A stretch of 64,000 bases of DNA from Planktothrix paucivesiculata PCC 9631 (GTDB lineage: Bacteria; Cyanobacteriota; Cyanobacteriia; Cyanobacteriales; Microcoleaceae): NCBI RefSeq assembly GCF_900009265.2, contig NZ_LR734992.1:161694-225693 (forward strand), written 5' to 3'. Within the stretch, counting starts at the first letter, position 1; each line of letters begins with the position of its first letter. Below the pieces are notes generated by a model that saw nothing but the letters and a program-made list of their open reading frames with translations, was not told the DNA's origin and made no database searches. Both the position numbers and the translations under genes were made by a program. This document shows, in pieces, positions 18,601 to 26,600 of this stretch.

Positions 18601-21600
18601 GTGGCGAATTTTTGCTAAGGAACATACAGGTTTGTTAGAAAGGGATGTTCGAGAAGAGTTAGAAAATCGCTTTATTTCAGGGAAACATCGCTACGATCCT
18701 AATCTTATCTCTGCTACCTCGACCCTAGAAATGGGGATTGATATCAATACACTTTCCTCTGTTTTATTATGTTCGGTTCCTCCTGCTCAAGCCAACTATC
18801 AACAGCGCGTAGGTCGTGCAGGTCGTACTGACGGGAATGCGTTTATTACTGCGATCGCTAATGGCAATCCCCACGATTTATATTTCTGGGCTGATCCCAT
18901 AATGATGATTGCTGGAGGTGTGAATACACCTGGGTTTTACCTCAATGCTTCCGCGATTTTACAACGCCAATTAACAGCTTATTGTTTAGATCGATGGGTA
19001 GAGAAAGGAATTACATTAGAAGAATTCCCTGAGCAATTTGGTAAAGTGCTAGACAACGTTCAACAACGTGACCTATCCCATTTTCCTTACAATTGGCTCC
19101 AATTTATAGAAAACCAACAATCACAACTATTGCAAGATTTTATTGAATTGTTTGAAAATAAAATTTCTGCTCTTAGTCAAGAACAATTAAAAAGTTTTAT
19201 TGAAAAAGGTGAGCATGATGAAGGAGGATTACGCTGGCATATTGTCAATCGCCTAGAAGAAGTAGTTGAAGAACGAAAACGTTTAAAAAACCAAATTGAA
19301 ACGCTAAGAAGACGCATTAAAGATAAAAAACAAGCTGCCCGCAGCCAAAACTATAAAGAGGAAATCGAAGAACTAGAACGAGAACGTAATGGATTAATTG
19401 AATTAGTTAAAAGCATCAATAATAAAAATACCCTAAACTTTTTCACCGATGAAGGGCTACTTCCCAATTATGCCTTCCCCGAACCTGGTGTCATTCTCAA
19501 ATCAATTATCTGGAGGGAGACAAATATTAAAGGGGATAGCCAAACTGGAAAGTATGAAACCTTTTCTTTTGAATACGAACGACCAAGCGTAATGGCGCTT
19601 CGGGAACTTGCGCCCTCTGGTGTTTTTTATGCAGAAGGAAATCGTGTCAAAATCGACCAAATTGACCTCAACCTTTCCAAAATAGAAGAATGGCGACTAT
19701 GCCGAAATTGTGCTTATGGTGTCTCTGCCATTCTAGAAGCGGCAAAACAACCTACTTGTCCGCGCTGTGGGGACAAAATGTGGTCAGATGGAGGACGCAA
19801 GCGAAAAATGGTACGCTTACGCCAAGTTATGGCAACCACTAATGCCAGAGACAGCCGCATTGGTGACGACAAAGACGAACGGCAACCAGCCTTTTTTACA
19901 CAGCAAATGCTGGTAGATTTTGAACCAGAAGTGCGTGAAGATTCCTATGTTATCAATGATGATGAATTTCCTTTTGGATTCGAGTTTCTTTCAAAAGTAA
20001 CTTTCCGCGAAGTTAATTTTGGAGAAAGCAATTCTCACTCGGAAAACTTTGAGGTAGCAGGCATCTCTCGTCCACGTCCAGGATTTCGGATTTGTCGCCA
20101 CTGTGGTAAAGTCCAAAGCAGTCAAAGTAAACAACAACACACGCTAACTTGTTCGCGCCGTCCAGACGCTGACGAAAGCGATTTTACTGACATTCTTTAT
20201 TTATTCCGACAATTTGAATCAGAAGCTATTCGGATTTTGTTACCTGTAGATACTCTAAGTTCCAATACAAAATTGCATTCCTTTATTGCGGCATTACAGT
20301 TAGGATTAAAACAGTATTTCAAGGGTAAAGTAGATCATCTAAGAACCCTAGTTAACCAAGAACCTCAAGAGAATAGTCCTAGTCCTAGACTACTACGTAA
20401 ACCCTTCTTATTTCTATATGATACTGTTCCTGGTGGAACAGGATATTTACATCAATTAGTAAGGAATCCAGATAATCTATTCTCAGTTCTTCAAGAAGCT
20501 TTAATTATTCTACGTTCTTGTGACTGTGATGATGGCTGTTACAAATGCTTGTATGGTTATCGTAATAGCTTTGACCAAGACCAAATCAGCCTAAGAACAG
20601 CAATTCACTTACTCAATACAATTCTCAGCCGCAAAGATAAGTTAACCAAGAATAATCAAGGGCTTTCTGAAGTTAAACTTAATACTTTATTCGATAGCGT
20701 TCTAGAACAACGATTTATTGAAGCATTACATCGTTATCGCTATGAAGATAACCCAACGATTGTTCGTAAAGAGATTATCAACGGCAAAGCTGGTTACTTT
20801 ATTAGAATTGGAAATCAAGATTGGAATATCGAGCCTCAAGTAGAATTGGGCAGTAATCAAGGCATAGATGTTCCTAGCCGTGCTGATTTTGTTTTTTATC
20901 CAGCTAAAACTTCTGCAAATGTATTGCCGATCGCCATATTTACCGATGGCTGGCAATACCACGCTAATCGTATTGCTGAAGATTTTCTTCAAAGAATGGC
21001 AATTGCTAAAAGTAAAAAATATCATGTTTGGTCATTAAGTTGGGCTGATGTTGAATCGCAGTTTTCTAATTTAGGCTCATTTTATACCGACCTTTTAGAA
21101 ATTGGAGTTAATTCTCCATTTCGAGAGAAAGAAAAAACTTTTTATGAGAAATATAAGTGCGATCGCTTACGTTTTAAGGTTGATAAAAATAGTTTTACTT
21201 GGTTAGTTCACTTCTTGACCAACCCGGAACTAAATTTATGGACAAATTTAGCACTTATGAGAACGTCGGCTCAAATCGACATTAGCAGTTTTAAGACACA
21301 ATCAACGCGGCATTCTTGGCAAAAACAGGTATTAGATATCACTAATGCGTCAGTTATAGATGCTTGCCAAGCTACAGCATCAGAGCGACCATTAGGTATA
21401 GTTGAATGGCCAGAAAGCCGAGAAGAGTCTTTAGTTAAAATATATGTTTCAGTAGATGTAAAGCGCCATGCAGTTAGAGATAGTACCGGATCTTTTGTTG
21501 TTGTTTGGTTAAATGATAAAGGTACTGAATCAGACAAAGAGTTGCAAACAGCTTGGGTTGGAGTTTTACGCTATTTTAATTTGTTACAGTTCCTCGACCA

Positions 21601-21991
21601 TAGCTATGTAGTAACAGCAAAGGGAAACAGTTCTGGTTTAAATGCTAAGTTAAATTATCCTAAAAAGTGTCAAGTTCAACCTCCAGAAGTACTTTCAAGT
21701 AATGCACCAGCTTGGCAACAATTAGAAGAATTAGTTTTTGATGAACAGACAATTGCTTTACTACAACACATGAAAATTCATGATTGGCCTTTACCAGAGG
21801 TTGGTTACGAAATAATGAATGATATGGAAGTAGTTATTGCTGAAGCCGAACTAGCATGGCCAACCTACAAATGCGCTCTCATTTTAGAAGAATCTGAGCT
21901 ATTCAACTTTGCTGGATGGAAAGTAACATCGGTTTCTCAAATCATTAAAGAACCTGAAGTATTCCGCCAAAATTGTCTCAAATCTAATTAA
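15662..21991 (+). CDS. YprA-family helicase with DUF1998 (DrmA-DrmB-like fusion)
   Basis: 2109 aa. DEAD/DEAH helicase: Walker A ATGTGSGKTE (~residue 98), DEIH box VVDEIHTFDGAQGTD (~223), motif VI QRVGRAGRTDG (~1047). Cysteine clusters interrupt the motor (CRDCGSTGWGG ~480; CTECL...CFRCGNEE ~537). A coiled coil lies near 1200, followed by a DUF1998 zinc site (CDCDDGCYKCLYGY, ~1620) as in MrfA/YprA and DrmB. The C-terminal segment AIFTDGWQYHANRIAED (~1760) resembles Vsr/DUF559 nuclease folds. DISARM usually has separate DrmA (helicase) and DrmB (DUF1998); here one chain carries both. It probably translocates on phage DNA in complex with the other operon products. Confidence 0.8.
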   Translation: MIPSVVASEVRASVEDFLKTEFRPASPRFEGLMERFLATPEAVFKGPYLSISLPFRPGTAGADYFPNVPMAFPPHRHQEQAFARLKSPYYQSTLVATGTGSGKTECFLLPILDHCHQYYGESGIKALLIYPMNALATDQAKRLANAIWNNPNLKGKITAGLFVGELEREPKAMMGEDHIITDKDILRQCPPDILLTNYKMLDYLLIRPGDQSLWAGNEPKTLRYLVVDEIHTFDGAQGTDLACLIRRLKARLRIPEKHLACVGTSATLGGSGTKKEMLEYAETVFDEPFNENALVEEDRLSAIEFLSDAYIDPLPIPEPDRLQILKAGHYQDRDDYIRAQYQLWFEQPLTDSFDSTDWRIQLGDRLKSLPIVHNLLKVLDSGPISLTDLWQKLSRKMRLPDSNDPVYQSALFDSLIALCAIARRPGKSDRPLPPWVNIRLQFWLRELRRMVATVGEKPELVFADDQVSEEKERTLPVMYCRDCGSTGWGGLRKQSSDRKIGCDLRDFYRAFFSSDPLITYIFPTRDRGSSKGWMSWLLCTECLSLNRSDASSCFRCGNEELISVVEPEEIVRTVKTKGGNDRRESNHDCPFCGSKEGLAILGSRAASLASAAIGTLFASSYNDDRKLITFSDSVQDAAHRAGFFESRTFRTTLRTALRQYLDNEASGWNLADIRTEFNKYWRSQFSTDADYVATFMPSDLEWLREWEELQKTGKAKSSLVELIDQRLDWEVVAEVGLRTNLGGSLERTATCAISLNSELLEPALNQLQEQLRNEIGGLENLDKTTLHRFLLGLIHHLRQRGGILHAVAENYISSGGKPFRLQQRLFMPGFGPSSLTPVYFVQNGGFFPRFETLIKPSGKATWCENWAFKLFSSYTPLVIAQAENLYHFVLSNLVNHKLFGIRYTSSDTKVWGIEQTALELHNQAYSLACEQCGHTITCTSQELELWQQMPCLRPECGGHYQQSERSNIDFYRHLYSQGKVWRIFAKEHTGLLERDVREELENRFISGKHRYDPNLISATSTLEMGIDINTLSSVLLCSVPPAQANYQQRVGRAGRTDGNAFITAIANGNPHDLYFWADPIMMIAGGVNTPGFYLNASAILQRQLTAYCLDRWVEKGITLEEFPEQFGKVLDNVQQRDLSHFPYNWLQFIENQQSQLLQDFIELFENKISALSQEQLKSFIEKGEHDEGGLRWHIVNRLEEVVEERKRLKNQIETLRRRIKDKKQAARSQNYKEEIEELERERNGLIELVKSINNKNTLNFFTDEGLLPNYAFPEPGVILKSIIWRETNIKGDSQTGKYETFSFEYERPSVMALRELAPSGVFYAEGNRVKIDQIDLNLSKIEEWRLCRNCAYGVSAILEAAKQPTCPRCGDKMWSDGGRKRKMVRLRQVMATTNARDSRIGDDKDERQPAFFTQQMLVDFEPEVREDSYVINDDEFPFGFEFLSKVTFREVNFGESNSHSENFEVAGISRPRPGFRICRHCGKVQSSQSKQQHTLTCSRRPDADESDFTDILYLFRQFESEAIRILLPVDTLSSNTKLHSFIAALQLGLKQYFKGKVDHLRTLVNQEPQENSPSPRLLRKPFLFLYDTVPGGTGYLHQLVRNPDNLFSVLQEALIILRSCDCDDGCYKCLYGYRNSFDQDQISLRTAIHLLNTILSRKDKLTKNNQGLSEVKLNTLFDSVLEQRFIEALHRYRYEDNPTIVRKEIINGKAGYFIRIGNQDWNIEPQVELGSNQGIDVPSRADFVFYPAKTSANVLPIAIFTDGWQYHANRIAEDFLQRMAIAKSKKYHVWSLSWADVESQFSNLGSFYTDLLEIGVNSPFREKEKTFYEKYKCDRLRFKVDKNSFTWLVHFLTNPELNLWTNLALMRTSAQIDISSFKTQSTRHSWQKQVLDITNASVIDACQATASERPLGIVEWPESREESLVKIYVSVDVKRHAVRDSTGSFVVVWLNDKGTESDKELQTAWVGVLRYFNLLQFLDHSYVVTAKGNSSGLNAKLNYPKKCQVQPPEVLSSNAPAWQQLEELVFDEQTIALLQHMKIHDWPLPEVGYEIMNDMEVVIAEAELAWPTYKCALILEESELFNFAGWKVTSVSQIIKEPEVFRQNCLKSN

Positions 21992-22003
21992 AGGTAAAAG
22001 TTT

Positions 22004-22477
22004 ATGCTCAACCATCAACTAAAACTAGCAATTTCTGCCGATTTCCTAGACGCTTTTAGTAAATTGCCTAAACAAATTCAAAGTAAAACGACGGCTTTTC
22101 TAGAAAAATTTAAAAAAGAGCCAACCAGTTCAGGTATTAATTATGAATCGATTGAAAATGCTAAAGATTCCAAATTAAAATCAGTTAGAATAGACCTTGC
22201 TTATCGAGCTATCATACTCAAACCAGAGCAAGGTAATACTTATACGCTCCTCTGGGTTGATAAACACGATGATGCTTATGATTGGGCTAAACGCCGAGTT
22301 TGTAAAATTAATCCAGAGTCTGGCGCATTACAAATTATTGACGTAGAACAAGTCAAAGTAATTGAATCTGAGCTTATCAGTCGCAAGGCTCCTGAAACTC
22401 CCGGTCGGTTTAATCATATTTTAGACTCTTATTTGCTGCGTCTGGGAATGCCTGAAGAGTTAAGTAGGTGGTCATAA
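22004..22477 (+). CDS. RelE-like N-terminal domain of an IS-split helicase gene
   Basis: 157 aa, 12 bases after the YprA-like helicase gene. The sequence (KLKSVRIDLAYRAIILKPEQ, then YTLLWVDKHDDAYDWAKRRV) has the fold pattern of RelE/ParE toxins. It is not a free toxin gene: the last natural codons are ATG CCT GAA GAG TTA, after which the terminal repeat of an IS630 element adds SRWS and a stop. Removing the IS joins GAG TTA to CTG GGT GCA and runs in frame into the gene now starting at 23632. RelE-like domains ahead of UvrD-type helicases are a known arrangement, which supports the join. Confidence 0.8.
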   Translation: MLNHQLKLAISADFLDAFSKLPKQIQSKTTAFLEKFKKEPTSSGINYESIENAKDSKLKSVRIDLAYRAIILKPEQGNTYTLLWVDKHDDAYDWAKRRVCKINPESGALQIIDVEQVKVIESELISRKAPETPGRFNHILDSYLLRLGMPEELSRWS

Positions 22478-23644
22478 ATAAAGTCAACAATAGAAAAAAT
22501 TGTTTAGGATAATTCTTGAGAGTTACTCAGGGAATTAAATCGCAAGCGATCGCAGGTACAATCATTTCTTTCGTTTCTATCTTCAATGGCTTGAATCACA
22601 GCTTGGCTCAAATCATATTCATCTTCAAACATTCTTCCCGCCAGTTCATGAGTTTTTAATTGATGCCATTCTGGTTCGATTTCATTTAATTCAGGGCTAT
22701 AAGCAGACAGGAAAAAAAATTCTAATTTTTTGTCTTGCCACTCCCTTTCTTTTTCTTGTATTTTTTGACTTTTATGGACGCTATAGTTGTCTTGAATCAG
22801 TACGGTAATTTGTCGAGTATTTTGAAAATGCTTTTCAGCTTTTTCCGCTTGCCAATCTATAAATTTTATGTAATTCTCACTTGTAATTCCTGATAAACTT
22901 AAACCGTACTCAAAACTTTTCCCTTTTTCTAATACTCCAATTACATTCAATCTTTTTCCTCGCTTTTTCGTCTGGTTTATTTGTTTCTGCTTCCCCTTTT
23001 TTACATAGGTGTAACTCACAGGACTCCATAAACAAAAACCTGCCTCATCTAAATATTTTAATCTGACCAAACCCTCTTCTTCATAACGCTTTAACGTCTC
23101 CAAATCTCTTTTCTTGCTCGCTGTTTTTTCGGGATTCTGTTTTTTCTTTAAACTGGCTTTTGTTCTTTTCCAGCGCCAGTCTTTTTTTTTTAAGATTTTT
23201 CTAATTCTTTCTGCGCTTAGTGCGATCGCTCTCTCTCGCAGAAGTTTTTCCGACAGTTGACGGCTATTATAAGTTCTTTCATCTGACTCTATACAAGTTT
23301 CTAAATATTCTATATCTTCTTCTTTCCACCTCCGTTTTCTTCCCGAACGAGGAGCATCAAATAATCCTTCTTTTTCTTGATTTATCCATCGAGTTATTGT
23401 TTTTCTTACCATGGCTTCTGAACACCTTAAAGTCTGGGCTATTTTTGAGACCATCCATCCTCCATCACTAAACATTAATATATCTATTCTCTGCCTTGTT
23501 CTTTTCGGAACTTTCTCTTGCTGATACAGAGTTAGTAGCTCTTGTTTTTCTTCTTCTGTTAGTTGAATTCTTAACCTGAGTGGCATGACTATTCCTCTGA
23601 TATTTATTCATTTCTTATTTTAACTCTATTTATGACCACCTACT
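22463..23644 (-). mobile_element. Complete IS630-family element inside the helicase gene
   Basis: 1182 bp bounded by inverted repeats starting AGTAGGTGGTCATAAATA (18 bp perfect, then partly matching), with TA at 22461-22462 and 23645-23646 as target duplication. It encodes one intact transposase on the minus strand. Its left end supplies a stop codon to the upstream half of the target gene, and its right end an ATG (23632) in frame with the downstream half. Confidence 0.93.
22504..23586 (-). CDS. IS630-family transposase
   Basis: 360 aa. The N-terminal HTH region (SKIAQTLRCSEAMVRKTITR) is followed by the DDE core: D/E in RLKYLDEAGFCLWSP, D in VLIQDNYSVHKS, and E in AYSPELNEIEPEWHQLK. These are the standard IS630 signatures and the frame is intact, so it could still mobilise this copy and the 91-bp element at 1924. 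It is not part of the defence operon; it lies on the opposite strand within a disrupted gene. Confidence 0.93.
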   Translation of the reverse strand: MPLRLRIQLTEEEKQELLTLYQQEKVPKRTRQRIDILMFSDGGWMVSKIAQTLRCSEAMVRKTITRWINQEKEGLFDAPRSGRKRRWKEEDIEYLETCIESDERTYNSRQLSEKLLRERAIALSAERIRKILKKKDWRWKRTKASLKKKQNPEKTASKKRDLETLKRYEEEGLVRLKYLDEAGFCLWSPVSYTYVKKGKQKQINQTKKRGKRLNVIGVLEKGKSFEYGLSLSGITSENYIKFIDWQAEKAEKHFQNTRQITVLIQDNYSVHKSQKIQEKEREWQDKKLEFFFLSAYSPELNEIEPEWHQLKTHELAGRMFEDEYDLSQAVIQAIEDRNERNDCTCDRLRFNSLSNSQELS

Positions 23645-26600
23645 TACTGGGTGCAGTAAGAGCAGTTGTAACTGATGAAGATATTGATCGACTCATTCCC
23701 CAACTTCCAGAAGAAGCTGCTGATGCTGTAATAATGCTGGGTGCTGGATATTCAATCGAGGAAGTACTTGACCTTCAAGACAAGAAGCACAAACAGAATG
23801 TCGATCCCAATAACCTTGATGCAGCTTTGGAGAAAGATGATAGCAAACGGCGCTTCCATGTGATTACAGATGATGCAGACCTGTTAGAAATATTGGCTGC
23901 TCCTTTAGAAAAATGGCGCGTTTTTCTTCATCCCAGCCAGCGACGCTTGGTAGAACGAGATTGGAAAGGCCCGGTTCGAGTTCTTGGGGGCGCTGGTACA
24001 GGAAAAACAGTTGTCGCCATGCACCGCGCTAAGTGGTTGGCAGAACATCGATTTACTAATCCAAGCGATCGGATTTTATTTACCACTTTTACTCGTAATT
24101 TAGCAGTTGATATTGAAGCTAACTTGCGTAAAATCTGTTCTGCCGAAACCATGCGTCGGATTAAAGTTGAAAATATTGACGCTTGGGTAGCAACATTTTT
24201 GAAGAGCGAAGGCATTACAGCCAAAATTGTCTATGATGACCAATTGGCAGAACTTTGGGAGAATGTTTATCAGTGCAAACCTGAATCTCCATCACTACCA
24301 CTTTCTTTTTATAAAGATGAGTGGCGCGAGGTAATTCAGGCGAATAAAGTAACCAGCCTCAAACAATACTTAACCATACCTAGAACTGGACGTGGCACGA
24401 AGCTCAACCGGGTTCAGCGAGCTGCAATTTGGCCTGTATTTGAAGAATATCGCTCTTTACTTCAACAAAAAGGTTGGAAAGAAAGCGAAGATGCAATGCG
24501 CGATGTTTGTAGTTTATTACAAAGTAAAGAGGGGGAAAGTTTACCCTTTAAAGCAGTTATTGTAGATGAAGCTCAAGATATGAGTGAGGCAGCTTTTTGC
24601 TTAATTCAAGCAATAGTTACCTCAAATAATGGTAGTAACGATATTTTTATTGTGGGCGATCCTCACCAACGCATTTATGGCCGTAAGGTAGTTTTAAGTC
24701 GTTGTGGTATTGATATTCGCGGACGCTCTCATAAGCTCAGAATTAATTACCGGACAACTGACGAAACCCGGAAATGGGCAACTGCAATCTTAACAGGTGT
24801 TTCTGTTGATGACCTAGATGGCGGTCAAGATGATTTGAAGGGTTATCGCTCGCTTTTGCACGGCTCTGAACCAAGCATACATGGATTCCCTAGTTTTGAT
24901 GAAGAGATTAATTTTATTAGCAATTATCTGCGAGGAATTGAAAACGGCGGAACTGCGTTATCCAACAACTGCATCGTAGTCAGGACGAATCATTTGGTTA
25001 AACAGTATAGTTCAGCATTAAACCAATTGGGGATAAAAACTCGCGAAATTCGACGTAGTGAACCAGATAATTTATCTCACCCTGGGGTTCGTATTGCCAC
25101 AATGCACCGAGTTAAAGGACTGCAATTTAACTATGTTATTTTGGCAGGAGTAAATAAAGATGTTTTACCTCTTAAGTCAGCTTTAGGCAGTGCTTCTGAT
25201 AATGCAGCACGCAATACAGTAATCAATTCAGAACGTTTTCTTCTTCATGTAGCAGCAACTAGAGCAAAACAGGAAGTTGTAGTGAGTTATTACGGTCAAT
25301 CTAGTAACTTTTTAACTGCATTTTTTACTAATAATTCAACTCCAACCTCTACTGAATTGCCCTCTATACGAGCCACTGATGTTGGAGAATATATCCGTTA
25401 CCACTCCTGCGATCGCCGCTTTAAACTCAAGTTAAATAATTACAAAGAAGCTAAAAAATTACCTGTTTTTGAATTAATTTTTGAGACTTCTTTAGATCCA
25501 GTATTAGAAGCTGTAGGTCGAACCAAGGAACTAGAGTGGGAACAGTCTCTAATGCAAAGTGGTCTGGTACCACTAACTCATGAAGATTCAAGTTCTCAGA
25601 TTCATGCCACAGCCTGGAATGATTTTGTGGCTCGATTAGCCGACCTTTCTTGCGGTAAAAAAGCTTATGGAAGAGAAATTGCTGTTAATGGAATCTTAGG
25701 CACGTTTCATATCAGCGGTCAAATTGATTTTGTTGTCTTACTATGGGATGGCAATCAACCAACGTTGCGATTGGTTGAAGGAAAAGCCAGTCGTAAAGAC
25801 CGTACCTATCACCGCGCTCAACTGGCACTGTATTGGATATTAGTGCGTCAGTTGGTGCAGCTAAATCCAGTAAAAGTTGGCGGACAATTACTTCAAGTTG
25901 AGCAAATTGAGGCAGTTGTAGTAAGAATTGACGAACTTACAAATCAAATACAAGATATTCTTGCCCTCGAACCTCTTGATTTTCAAACCTTAGAAGCAGA
26001 CTTAACGCACCTTCTCGATTCTAATGGCAGATTGAACAAGATTATTGATCGAGATTTAGATGAGTTAGATTATCAGCTTGATGCCAAGTGTAGCGATTGC
26101 ACCCTCAGCGTTCACTGTCTAGCAGAAAGTGCCCGCCAGCGACGCTTAGAATTACTAGGCATCGATCCGTCTACCATCCGAGCTTTAAAAGCTGCTGGCA
26201 TCAATAATATTGATGGTTTAGCAGATCTCGATCTTAGTGGTACAGAAGCAGTCTATATTAGACGAGACATTAGCTTCACCGAAAACCTTGAGTTACTAAA
26301 AATTAAAGCAGGAGCGCGTCGCCGTACACTTCCTGGTGGCGATAGCTATATTAATGATTACGAAGTCAAAGAACTAACTAAATATTCAGCACATTTGCAG
26401 CAAACCCTACTTCCCTGTCACATTATTGATGGTATTTCTCTACTCCGGGTTTTCTTATCTGTTGAATATGATTACGCTGAAAACCGTATTGTTGCTCTGT
26501 GCGCTCATGTAACTAATAGCCAAGCGGTGCTTGATACTAAGTTTGAAGGAAAGAACGGAAAAAGGCAACCAGCTGCTGTTGTTCAAGAACTAGTAAATAT

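Noticed and set aside
22004..22477. Stand-alone RelE toxin
   Set aside because: No antitoxin gene is nearby, and the sequence joins in frame to the downstream helicase when the IS is removed.
22504..23586. IS630 transposase as a working part of the defence operon
   Set aside because: Opposite strand, complete inverted repeats and a TA duplication show that it is an insertion into a gene.
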